Below, in pieces: positions 15,494-23,453 of a stretch of 30,271 bases of DNA. A model generated the notes under the pieces. That model ran no database searches, was not told the origin of the DNA, and saw only the letters and a list, made by a program, of their open reading frames with translations. This DNA comes from an uncultured Collinsella sp. (GTDB taxonomy: Bacteria; Actinomycetota; Coriobacteriia; Coriobacteriales; Coriobacteriaceae), in assembly GCA_938023085.1 (NCBI GenBank), contig CALHDP010000117.1, positions 1 through 30,271 of the forward strand, read 5' to 3'. Made by a program: the position numbers and the translations under genes. Within the stretch, counting starts at the first letter, position 1. Every line of letters begins with the position of its first letter.

Positions 15494-16861
15494 ATGCTTA
15501 AACGAAAAGCCTATGACAAACTACTAAAATGGAAGCATGAAAGCGCTGGTAAAACAGCACTTCTTATTGAAGGAGCCCGCCGCGTCGGAAAGAGCACGCT
15601 TGCCCGCACGTTTGGAGAAACCGAATACAAGTCCTGCCTTGTCATTGATTTCTTTCAAGCACCTGCCGAAGTTAAGCAATATTTTGAGGACTATCGCACT
15701 GACTTCGACTCGCTCTTCCTCTATCTCTCGGTTTTCTATAACGTCAAACTCTATGAACACGAGACGCTTATCGTCTTTGACGAGGTCCAGATGTACCCGC
15801 AAGCACGCGGACTCATCAAGTATCTCGTTGCAGACGGACGTTACGACTACATCGAAACTGGATCCCTGCTCAGCATCAAGCAGAACATTAGAGATATCGT
15901 CATCCCATCCGAGGAAGAGTCTCTGGAACTTGAGCCCCTCGACTTTGAGGAGTTTCTTTGGGGCATGGACGAAAAGGGGCTGGCCGATCTCATTCGCATG
16001 AGTTTTAACAAGATGAAGCCGCTCCCCGATGCCCTACATCGCAGAGCGCTCTCCCTTATGCGCGAATACATGCTCGTAGGCGGCATGCCTGAGCCGGTAT
16101 CCATCTATGTTGAACAGCGCGCTTTTGCGCCCGTCGACGCTTCGAAGCGCCGAATCGTCCAGCTCTATCGCAACGATATCTCTCGTTTTGCAACCGGTTA
16201 CGAATTCAAAGTCGTCTCCGTACTCGATGGCATCCCGGGTCAGCTCTCTAGGCACGAAAAACGATTCAAGCTTTCCTCACTTTATAAAAACGCACGCATG
16301 CGCACCTACGAAAAAGCCTTCTTTTGGCTGGCAGACGCGCGAATTGCCAATATCTGCTACGCCGCAAGCGAACCGAGCGTGGGCCTTTCACTCAGCATGG
16401 AGCAAACGGCCCTCAAGTGCTACATGGCAGACACCGGCCTGCTTGTAACGCTTGCCTTCTCTGACAACAACGATACCGATGAAGACGTTTACAGGGCCGT
16501 GCTTCGCGGCGACATCGGATTGAACGAAGGAATGCTTACCGAAAACTACGTTGCCCAATCTCTAAAGGCCAATGGACACAGGCTCTTCTTTTATTCCCAA
16601 AGCGGAAAGAAGGAGGGAGAGGAGCGCATGGAAATCGACTTCCTCGTTACCCGACCCTATGTCAATGCCGCCGGAAAGCCGCGCATCAGCCCCATCGAAG
16701 TTAAGTCGCCACGCAGATACGGAACCATCTCCCTCGACCGATTCCGCGCGCGCTTTAACAAGAAGATTGGGATGGCTTACGTGTTGCACCCTAAACAACT
16801 CGAGTGGGATGCCGAAGCGCGGCTGGCGCATCTTCCGTTGTATATGGCTTTTTGCTTGTAG
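15494..16861 (+). CDS. AAA+ ATPase with C-terminal DUF4143 domain
   Basis: 455 residues. The N-terminal AAA domain has Walker A LLIEGARRVGKST (about 23-35) and Walker B LIVFDEVQMYPQ (about 92-103). A helical middle contains MREYMLVGGMPE, the usual DUF4143 hallmark, and the C-terminus has MEIDFLV ... ISPIEVKSPRRY, a D...ExK pattern reminiscent of PD-(D/E)xK nucleases. ATG at 15494 (GAGGT just upstream) starts MLKRKAYDKLL, right before the fold; a GTG at 15446 is in frame but lies inside the repeats. Base composition is clearly more AT-rich than the neighbours. It stands alone between mazG and eno, on the opposite strand. Members of this family are widespread, often variable between strains, and of unknown function. 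Confidence 0.88.
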   Translation: MLKRKAYDKLLKWKHESAGKTALLIEGARRVGKSTLARTFGETEYKSCLVIDFFQAPAEVKQYFEDYRTDFDSLFLYLSVFYNVKLYEHETLIVFDEVQMYPQARGLIKYLVADGRYDYIETGSLLSIKQNIRDIVIPSEEESLELEPLDFEEFLWGMDEKGLADLIRMSFNKMKPLPDALHRRALSLMREYMLVGGMPEPVSIYVEQRAFAPVDASKRRIVQLYRNDISRFATGYEFKVVSVLDGIPGQLSRHEKRFKLSSLYKNARMRTYEKAFFWLADARIANICYAASEPSVGLSLSMEQTALKCYMADTGLLVTLAFSDNNDTDEDVYRAVLRGDIGLNEGMLTENYVAQSLKANGHRLFFYSQSGKKEGEERMEIDFLVTRPYVNAAGKPRISPIEVKSPRRYGTISLDRFRARFNKKIGMAYVLHPKQLEWDAEARLAHLPLYMAFCL

Positions 16862-16900
16862 AGACCTCTCTACGAATGGATGCCGTGAGAGACGCAGGCC

Positions 16901-17761
16901 TCACTCGCTTGCTTTTGCTTGGTCCCACAGGTCGTTGAGTTGAGCGGTTGAGCAGGCGGCGAGGTCATCGCCCGCCTCGTGCACGGCGGCCTCCATCGCA
17001 GCCCAGCGACGGCGGAACTTGGCCGTGCTGGCGCGCAGGGCACTCTCGGCGTCGATCCCCTCTTTGCGCGCGACGTTGACCAAGGCAAAGAGCAGGTCGC
17101 CAAACTCCATTTCGCGCTCGGGCGAGCCGGGCTCCTCGGCCTCAAACTCGGCACGCTCCTCGGCTACCTCGTCCCACACGTCCTGGACCGTCTCCCACTC
17201 AAAGCCCACGGCAGCCGCCTTGCGCGATACCTTCTGAGCCTGCATCAGCGCCGGCAGATGCGTGGGCACACCGTCGAGCAGGCCCTCGGGCGTAGCCTCG
17301 CCCGCTGCCACGGCCTTGTCCTTGGCAGCCTTCTCGGCAAGCTTGACCTCGTCCCAGATCTTGAGCACTTCGTCGGAGTTATCGGCATCCGCATCGCCAA
17401 ATACGTGCGGATGACGGCGGATGAGCTTGGCGTCGATATCGCGTGCCACATCGGCCAGCGTAAACTCGCCGGCGTCCGCCGCAATCTGCGCATGCAGTAC
17501 TACTTGCATGAGCACATCGCCCAGCTCCTCGCGCAGATGTGCCACGTCGTCCGCCTCGATGCAATCGAGCGCCTCGTAGGCTTCCTCGATCATGTTTTTG
17601 CCAATGCTGCGGTGCGTCTGTTCGCGGTCCCACGGGCAGCCGTCGGGCTGACGCAGGCGCCAGATGGTCTGCACCAGATGCTGCAGCTCAGCCGACGCGT
17701 CGACCAGCGTGGACAGGTCGCGCGAACCCTCGGCATTTTGCTGAGCCATATGCTGTGCCAT
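16901..17761 (-). CDS. mazG: Nucleoside triphosphate pyrophosphohydrolase MazG
   Basis: 286 residues with two MazG-like helical domains. The first contains CPWDREQTH (42-50), the Mg-binding EExxE (E59, E60, E63) and ELGDVLMQVVLHA (ExxD, E79/D82). The second contains EVAEERAEFEAEEP and EMEFGDLLFALVNVARK. The enzyme hydrolyses (d)NTPs to monophosphates and pyrophosphate, clearing non-canonical nucleotides and lowering ppGpp in some species. ATG at 17761 has GGAGGAAT upstream, overlapping the end of the yfcE-like gene, whose stop is 2 nt away, so translation is coupled. Last gene of the larC2-yfcE-mazG operon. Confidence 0.95.
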   Translation of the reverse strand: MAQHMAQQNAEGSRDLSTLVDASAELQHLVQTIWRLRQPDGCPWDREQTHRSIGKNMIEEAYEALDCIEADDVAHLREELGDVLMQVVLHAQIAADAGEFTLADVARDIDAKLIRRHPHVFGDADADNSDEVLKIWDEVKLAEKAAKDKAVAAGEATPEGLLDGVPTHLPALMQAQKVSRKAAAVGFEWETVQDVWDEVAEERAEFEAEEPGSPEREMEFGDLLFALVNVARKEGIDAESALRASTAKFRRRWAAMEAAVHEAGDDLAACSTAQLNDLWDQAKASE

Positions 17762-17763
17762 GG

Positions 17764-18312
17764 TTATTCCTCCTCCATGATCACGTGACGGAACGCGCCG
17801 CCCTCGTAGATGCCGTAGCTATGCGTACCGTCCTTGGGAATGCTCACGCTGCCGGGATTGAAGAGCCACAGGCCCGGGTGCGCGGCGCTTGCCTCGTTAA
17901 CCTTGATGTGCGTATGGCCGTAGACGAGCGCGGAGCCCTCGGGCAGCGCAGGCGCGTGGTCGACGCTGTTGTGCATGCCGGCGCCAAAAACATGGCCATG
18001 CGTCAGGAACAGCTCGCGGCCGCTCTCGTCGAACAGCGTGGCGTAGTCGGCCATGACCGGGAAATCGAGCACCATCTGGTCGACCTCAGCGTCACAGTTG
18101 CCGCGCACCGCGATGATGCGGCCTGCCAGGGCGTTGAGCAGCGGAATCACGCGCTTGGGAGCGTAATCGCGCGGCAGGTCGTTACGCGGACCGTGATAGA
18201 GCAGGTCGCCCAGCAGGACGATGCGGTCGGGCTGCTCGGACTCGATGGCGGCGACCAGGCGCTCGGTCCAGTATGCCGAGCCGTGGATGTCGGAGGCGAT
18301 GAGGTATTTCAT
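17764..18312 (-). CDS. yfcE: YfcE-type metallophosphodiesterase
   Basis: 182 residues with the MJ0936/YfcE family blocks: MKYLIASDIHGSAYW (D8, H10), IVLLGDLLYHGPRN, AVRGNCDAEVD, FLTHGHVFGAG and LVYGHTHIKVN. Length and the YHGPRN loop match E. coli YfcE, a Mn-dependent phosphodiesterase active on model substrates; the physiological substrate is unknown. ATG at 18312 has AAGGA 6-7 nt upstream; the frame extension upstream overlaps the previous gene and is not preferred. It is the middle gene of the operon, tightly followed by mazG (2-nt gap) and preceded by the LarC2-like gene (55-bp gap). Confidence 0.9.
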   Translation of the reverse strand: MKYLIASDIHGSAYWTERLVAAIESEQPDRIVLLGDLLYHGPRNDLPRDYAPKRVIPLLNALAGRIIAVRGNCDAEVDQMVLDFPVMADYATLFDESGRELFLTHGHVFGAGMHNSVDHAPALPEGSALVYGHTHIKVNEASAAHPGLWLFNPGSVSIPKDGTHSYGIYEGGAFRHVIMEEE

Positions 18313-18367
18313 GGTGGTCCTTTCGGGTGGGGTTGATGGAGCTGGGCGTGGCGTGCCGCCGGCCGCG

Positions 18368-18853
18368 TTACTCAAATCGCAGTGCCGCGCTCTGGGCCGC
18401 CTGCATCACGCGTTGGAGCGGCACATTGTGCTCGCGGGCAAGGCGGGCGCAGTCTTCGTACTCGGGCGCCGCGCGCTCGCTGCCGTCGGGCAAGGTCGCC
18501 ACCTTGACGGACACCTCGCCCCATGGCGTTGTTACGCGCTCAAAGCGGCGTGGTAGGCAAACGCGCTCCATAACCTGGCGGCGGATGCCATTGGTCGTGG
18601 TTTCCAAAAAGATGATCATCTGCAGACGGTCAATGTCCTCGCGGGCGCAGATTACCTGCAGCTGCCAGCCGGGACGACCTTTTTTGCAGTAGAGAGGCAG
18701 CCAGTGCACTTCGCGGGCGCCCGCCTCGCGCAAGCGGTCGGCGGCATAGGCGAGTACCTCGGGCGACGCATCGTCGATGTCGCACTCCAGCTTGACGATG
18801 GTTTCGGGCGCATCGGTCTCGCGGGACAGCGGAGATGTACTTCCACGTTGCAT
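18368..18853 (-). CDS. Stand-alone LarC C-terminal (LarC2/DUF111) domain protein
   Basis: 161 residues. IVKLECDIDDASPEVLAYA, GAREVHWLPLYCKKGRPGW and LQVICAREDIDRLQMIIFLETTTNGIRRQ are the signature blocks of the C-terminal half of LarC, which installs nickel in the pincer cofactor of lactate racemase-like enzymes. The N-terminal LarC1 half is absent, and no larB, larE or larA is in the window. ATG at 18853 was preferred (GGAAAGGA about 10 nt upstream) over a GTG at 18892. LarC2 carries the CTP-binding/active half in characterised LarC, so a partner elsewhere or a different role is possible. First gene of the operon with yfcE and mazG. Confidence 0.82.
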   Translation of the reverse strand: MQRGSTSPLSRETDAPETIVKLECDIDDASPEVLAYAADRLREAGAREVHWLPLYCKKGRPGWQLQVICAREDIDRLQMIIFLETTTNGIRRQVMERVCLPRRFERVTTPWGEVSVKVATLPDGSERAAPEYEDCARLAREHNVPLQRVMQAAQSAALRFE

Positions 18854-19236
18854 ACGGTCCGGATCCTTTCCGCACGGGCTCGTTTTATTCACCCAAACGC
18901 TAGCACATCGTACGTGACGCAGGCGTGACTTTCATCCGTCGCCGCCCTCGCCCCTATCCAAACGTGTACGTCAGCCTCCAAACATGTCATTTTTTGTCGG
19001 TTTTGGAGGCTGACGTACACGTTTTGGAGCGGGGCCGCACACGATCAGAATTACGCCCGCACTCCGTCCACCACAAAGTTCGCTGCACTCAACAATTTTG
19101 AACTTTCTACGCAGTTCATCGGCCAAAAATTACCCTCGGCATACTTACCTGCTGCACGATGTTACTCTAGTTGTATTTGGCTAACTAAGCGGCTGCCGAG
19201 GACCCCGCCCGGCGCCGTTACGGCATAGGAGGTTTC
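18854..19236. other. Divergent intergenic region (383 bp), no gene
   Basis: Separates the LarC2-like gene (-) and the CydDC-like exporter (+). It holds palindromic repeat A1 (18957-19028), then about 200 bp of more AT-rich DNA (19050-19200) where the exporter promoter must lie; I see no clear -35/-10 pair there. It ends with a TAGGAGG ribosome site 5-6 nt before the ATG at 19237. Confidence 0.6.
18957..19028 (+). repeat. Palindromic repeat family A, copy 1
   Basis: A perfect 20-bp stem (CGTGTACGTCAGCCTCCAAA at 18963-18982 with 19002-19021), extended by three A-T pairs and, across one bulge, TCC/GGA. The 19-nt loop contains CATGTCATTTTTTG. The second copy (23258-23330) has the same loop sequence and orientation. 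It lies upstream of the CydDC-like gene. Confidence 0.9.
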
Positions 19237-22200
19237 ATGTTCGAGAAGCGGCTCTTCTCCCTAGTTCCGCAGGCAACGCCCTACATTATGGCAAGCGTCC
19301 TGTTTAAGTGGATCGCGCTCATGGCAAACATCACGGTGATGTGGGTGCTTGCGCGCATCTTGGGCGGCATCGTCACGGACGGTCTTTCCGCCGCGCTCGC
19401 CGTCGACGCCCTCGCACAGACGGCCTTGCCGCTCGCCGCCGCCATCATCGTGCGCGCCGCCTCCATCTACCTGGCCCAACGCGCCGGCGACAAGGCCGCG
19501 TTCGAGGCCGTCCGCCGCGTGCGCTCGCTCGTCTACGACAAGCTCACCGCACTCGGCCCCTCCTACACCGAGACCGTCCCCACCGCCGAGGCCGTCCAGA
19601 CCAGCGTCGAGGGCGCCACGCAACTCCAGGTGTACTTTGGCGGTTACCTGCCGCAGCTCTTCTTTGCCGGCTTGGCACCCATCACGCTGTTTGTACTGCT
19701 TGTGGGCCAGGCGGGTCTTCCCGCCGCGCTGCTGCTCGCCTGCGTTCCGGTCATCCCCATCTCCATCATGATGGTCATGCGCAACGCCAAAAAGATCGGT
19801 GCCGAGTACTGGGGCAGCTATGTCGATCTGGGCGGCATGTTCCTGGAGGCCGTGCAGGGTCTCACCACCCTTAAGGTCTACCAGGCCGATCGCAGCTGGC
19901 ACGAGCGCATCAACGCCGAGTCCGAGCGTTTCCGCACAGCGACCATGCGCCTGCTGGTGATGCAGCTGCGCTCCATTTGCGTTATGGACCTGGTCGTCTA
20001 TATGGGCGCCGCGCTCGGCATTATCGTAGCCGTGCTGCAGCTCGCCACGGGCAAGATTGGCTTTGAGGCGGCCTTCCTCATCGTCTTTCTGTCGCAGGAG
20101 TTCTTTTTGCCCATGCGCCGCTTGGGTTCGCTGTTTCACACGGCCATGAACGGCATGGCGGCCTCACGACGCATGTTTGGCATCCTGGATACGCCCGAGC
20201 CCGAGCGCGGCGATGTTGAGCTTGACGGTCGCGGCGATATCGAGCTCGCGGGCGTGAGCTACGCATACGGTGACCGCACGGTGCTGGACAGCGCCAGCGC
20301 GACCATTGCGCACGGCTCGCTCGTGGCACTCGTGGGCGAAAGCGGCGGCGGCAAGTCCACGCTCGCGGGGATTATCGCGGGCCGCAAGGGTGCCTACCGT
20401 GGCAGCGTGCGCATCGGCGGCGTCGAGCTGCGCGATGTCACGGCCGCCTCACTCATGCGCGCCGTCACCCTGGTGCCCACCAACGGCTACCTGTTTGCCG
20501 GCACCTTGCGCGACAACCTGCTGCTCGCCCAGCCCAATGCCACCGATACCGAGCTTTTGCGCGCGCTCGACCGCACGCGCGTGGCGGCCTTTGTGCAGGC
20601 CAACGGCGGACTCGACATGGTGATTAACGAGGGCGGCACCAACCTTTCGGGCGGCCAGCGCCAACGCGTGTGCATGGCCCGCGCCCTGCTGCACGACTCG
20701 CCGATCTATGTGTTTGACGAGGCTACGAGCAACGTCGATGCCGCAAGCGAAGCCGCGATCGGCGAGGTCATCGCGTCGCTTGCCGGCGGGCACACTGTAA
20801 TTGTGGTGGCACACCGCCTGTCGACGATCGTAGACGCCGATCAGATCCTGGTGCTGGAGCGTGGCCGTATTGCCGAGCACGGGACTCACGGCGAGCTCTT
20901 GGCCACCGCGGGCGCCTATGCGCGCATGTGGAACAGCCAGGAGCAGCTCTCGGCATATGCGTATGCGGAGGGTGATGCCGAGGATGCCGGCGCGGTTGAG
21001 GCTGTTGACGGCAGCGCCGCCTGTACCGATGGCCTCAACGGTGCCGGCTCGTCTTCCGCTGCCGCGGCGCCTGACTCCGGCCGCGCCCGCCGTTCGGCCC
21101 CGTCCATCATGTTGCGCATGATGGGACTCGTGCGCCCGCTTGCCGGCTGGCTTGTACTGGCCGTTGCCCTGGGCAGCATCGGCATGCTCGCCGCCGCGTT
21201 TGTTCCGGCCTTTGGCGCCCTTGGCCTTATGGCCGCCCTGGGCGACAAGGCCCTGGGGCTTGGCCTTGTCGCGGCATGCGCGGCCTGCGCCGTCTGCGGC
21301 ATCGCCCGCGGACCGCTCCATTACGGAGAGCAGCTCTGCAACCACTACATTGCGTTTCGCCTGCTCGCGCACATCCGCGACCTGGTGTTTGGCGCCCTGC
21401 GCCGGCTGGCCCCCGCCAAGCTCGAGGGCCGCGGCAAGGGCGAGCTCGTGAGCCTGGTCACCTCGGATATCGAGCTGCTCGAGGTCTTCTACGCGCACAC
21501 CATCTCGCCCATTGCCATCGCTCTGGTCTGCACCGTTGTGTTTGAAGGCTTTTTGCTGGCTGTGAGCCCCGAGCTCGCGGGCATCGCGCTCGTGGCCTAC
21601 GCGGTTCTGGGCGTGCTGCTGCCGCTGGTTTCGTCTAAGGCATGCGGTGCCGCCGGGCGCCAGAGCCGCGAGGGCGCGGGCAAGCTGGGCGCCTTTGTGC
21701 TCGACAGCCTGCGTGGTGCGGGCGAGACCATCCAGTTTGCCGGCGGCAGCGATCGAAGCCGTGCGCTGGGCGAACTGACCGAGCAAGTCGGCGCCGTGGA
21801 CGCGCGCCTCAAGCGCCGTCAGGCGGCCAGCGAGGCCGTAGCCGATGCGCTTATTCTTGCGGCCAATCTGGTGATGCTCGGGCGTGCGCTGCAGCTGGTG
21901 TCTGCGGGAACGATTGATTTTGCTGCAGCGTTTGTCGCCGTCTTTACCTTTGTGTCGTCGTTTGGCTCGGTGATGGCCGTGAGCCGCCTGGGCGCCTCAC
22001 TGCAGGAGACGCTCGCCTCGGGCGCACGCGTGCTCGATTTGCTCGACGAGCGGCCCCAGTGCGCCGAGGTCACCGATGGACAGGACGTTGAGTTTGCCGG
22101 CGCCGCAGCCGAGCATGTGAGCTTTAGCTATGCGGGCGGCGTGGACGAGGGCGGTGCGGGCGCCACAGAGCAGATCGCGAACGACACCGCTGCGAGCCTC

Positions 22201-22803
22201 ATCCTCGACGACGTGACCTGCACCTTTGCGCCCGGCACCATGACCTGCATCATGGGGCGCTCGGGCTCGGGCAAGTCGACGCTGCTTAAGCTGCTCATGC
22301 GCTTTTGGGACCCCACCGCCGGCACCATCGCGGTAAGCAATGTCGACGCCCGACGCATCAACACGGCGAGCCTGCGCGACGACGAGGCTTACATGACGCA
22401 GGATACGCATCTGTTCTGCGGAACCGTACGCGAGAACCTGCTGGTCGCACACGCCAACGCCACCGATGCCGAGCTGCTCGACGCTTGCCGCTCCGCCTCA
22501 CTCACCACGCTCATCGACCGTCTGCCGCAAGGACTCGACACGCCCGTTGCCGAGCTGGGCGACTCGCTTTCGGGCGGCGAGCGCCAGCGCATCGGCCTTG
22601 CGCGCATCTTCCTTAACGACGCGCCTTTCATCTTGCTCGACGAGCCCACCAGCGCACTCGATGCCCTCAACGAGGCAGCCGTGATGCAGGCCGTCGACGA
22701 GCTCAAGCGCCGCGGCAAGACCATTGTGCTCGTGAGCCACCGTGCCAGCACCTGCGCGTTTGCCGATTTCTCGCTTTCGGTCGAGCACGGGAGGCTGAGC
22801 TAA
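19237..22803 (+). CDS. Fused CydDC-like thiol/amino-acid ABC exporter (two TMD-NBD halves in one chain)
   Basis: 1188 residues. Half 1: membrane domain (about 15-310), NBD with Walker A GESGGGKS (367-374), signature LSGGQRQRV (470-478) and Walker B IYVFDEATS (490-498). Half 2: membrane domain (about 625-920), Walker A GRSGSGKS (1007-1014), signature LSGGERQRIGLA (from 1111) and Walker B FILLDEPTSALD (from 1131). Between them lies a low-complexity Ala/Asp/Ser linker (about 575-615). CydDC, normally two proteins, exports cysteine/glutathione to keep the envelope reduced for cytochrome bd assembly; here both halves are fused. No cydAB is in the window, so other substrates of this ABC class are possible. 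AGGAGG precedes ATG 19237. Overlaps the YgbA gene by 1 nt. Confidence 0.9.
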   Translation: MFEKRLFSLVPQATPYIMASVLFKWIALMANITVMWVLARILGGIVTDGLSAALAVDALAQTALPLAAAIIVRAASIYLAQRAGDKAAFEAVRRVRSLVYDKLTALGPSYTETVPTAEAVQTSVEGATQLQVYFGGYLPQLFFAGLAPITLFVLLVGQAGLPAALLLACVPVIPISIMMVMRNAKKIGAEYWGSYVDLGGMFLEAVQGLTTLKVYQADRSWHERINAESERFRTATMRLLVMQLRSICVMDLVVYMGAALGIIVAVLQLATGKIGFEAAFLIVFLSQEFFLPMRRLGSLFHTAMNGMAASRRMFGILDTPEPERGDVELDGRGDIELAGVSYAYGDRTVLDSASATIAHGSLVALVGESGGGKSTLAGIIAGRKGAYRGSVRIGGVELRDVTAASLMRAVTLVPTNGYLFAGTLRDNLLLAQPNATDTELLRALDRTRVAAFVQANGGLDMVINEGGTNLSGGQRQRVCMARALLHDSPIYVFDEATSNVDAASEAAIGEVIASLAGGHTVIVVAHRLSTIVDADQILVLERGRIAEHGTHGELLATAGAYARMWNSQEQLSAYAYAEGDAEDAGAVEAVDGSAACTDGLNGAGSSSAAAAPDSGRARRSAPSIMLRMMGLVRPLAGWLVLAVALGSIGMLAAAFVPAFGALGLMAALGDKALGLGLVAACAACAVCGIARGPLHYGEQLCNHYIAFRLLAHIRDLVFGALRRLAPAKLEGRGKGELVSLVTSDIELLEVFYAHTISPIAIALVCTVVFEGFLLAVSPELAGIALVAYAVLGVLLPLVSSKACGAAGRQSREGAGKLGAFVLDSLRGAGETIQFAGGSDRSRALGELTEQVGAVDARLKRRQAASEAVADALILAANLVMLGRALQLVSAGTIDFAAAFVAVFTFVSSFGSVMAVSRLGASLQETLASGARVLDLLDERPQCAEVTDGQDVEFAGAAAEHVSFSYAGGVDEGGAGATEQIANDTAASLILDDVTCTFAPGTMTCIMGRSGSGKSTLLKLLMRFWDPTAGTIAVSNVDARRINTASLRDDEAYMTQDTHLFCGTVRENLLVAHANATDAELLDACRSASLTTLIDRLPQGLDTPVAELGDSLSGGERQRIGLARIFLNDAPFILLDEPTSALDALNEAAVMQAVDELKRRGKTIVLVSHRASTCAFADFSLSVEHGRLS

Positions 22804-23222
22804 TGGTGTGTCCGGCAGATACACCGGAGCTGACACGCAAACGCGAGCGCGAGGCCCAGATGGTGTCGCAGATGATTGCGCTGTGGTGTCGTGGGCATCA
22901 TGGAGGCGGGCATGCGGTCGAACAGGCTGGCGACGATGAGTCCGTGCGCGTGAAACTCGGCCTTCGGACCATTGCGCTCTGCCCCGAATGCGCCGAGCTG
23001 CAGAAATACGCCATCACGCGCATTGAGCACTGCCCGCACATGGGCACCAAGACATTTTGCTCGGCCTGTCCTTCGCATTGTTACCGGCCTGCCATGCGCG
23101 AGAAGATCCGCGAGGTCATGCGCTGGTCGGGACCGCGTATGATCCGCTATCGACCCATCACCGCCGTGAGACACGCGATGGTAACGGTGCAGGCCAAACG
23201 CATGGCGGCACGAAGCAAGTAG
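22803..23222 (+). CDS. YgbA-type nitrous-oxide-stimulated promoter family protein
   Basis: 139 residues. The family pattern is visible: REREAQMVSQMIALWCRGHH, then CPECAELQKYAITRIEHCPHM, KTFCSACPSHCYRP, REKIREVMRWSGPRMIRYRP. The conserved Cys/His set (CPEC, C-P-H, CSAC, HC) suggests metal or Fe-S binding. In enterobacteria, ygbA is induced by nitric oxide through NsrR and is implicated in recovery from nitrosative stress. The start codon overlaps the exporter's stop (TAATG), so the two are translated together, linking this protein to the exporter. An alternative name is DUF3310-like cysteine protein, but the YgbA assignment fits best. Confidence 0.85.
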   Translation: MVCPADTPELTRKREREAQMVSQMIALWCRGHHGGGHAVEQAGDDESVRVKLGLRTIALCPECAELQKYAITRIEHCPHMGTKTFCSACPSHCYRPAMREKIREVMRWSGPRMIRYRPITAVRHAMVTVQAKRMAARSK

Positions 23223-23257
23223 CCGACGGCACGTGCCGCCCCGTCCCTCGCCCTCGT

Positions 23258-23330
23258 CTCAAACGTGTACGTCAGCCTCCAAACATGTCATTTTTTGCAA
23301 CTTTTGGAGGCTGATGTACATGTTTTGAGA
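23258..23330 (+). repeat. Palindromic repeat family A, copy 2
   Basis: The left arm, starting CGTGTACGTCAGCC (23264-23283), pairs with 23303-23322; two sites differ from copy 1 but remain G-U pairable. The outer stem changes to TCTC/GAGA where copy 1 has TCC/GGA, so pairing is kept by compensating changes. The loop repeats CATGTCATTTTTTG. It starts about 36 bp after the ygbA stop and may be its 3' hairpin. Confidence 0.88.
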
Positions 23331-23453
23331 GCAAGCGAAGCCGCACCGCGCACCGTGCAGCCTTTCCGATCGATTTCGAGCTCCGGCGTGCCCGGCGTTT
23401 TGAGAGTTGCGCCATTACAATGGAGCGGATTCGCCAAATGCAAAGGAGTCGCC

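Noticed and set aside
20449..21786. 445-codon minus-strand frame opposite the ABC exporter
   Set aside because: Antisense to conserved NBD motifs; His/Gln/Ala-rich, no recognisable domain.
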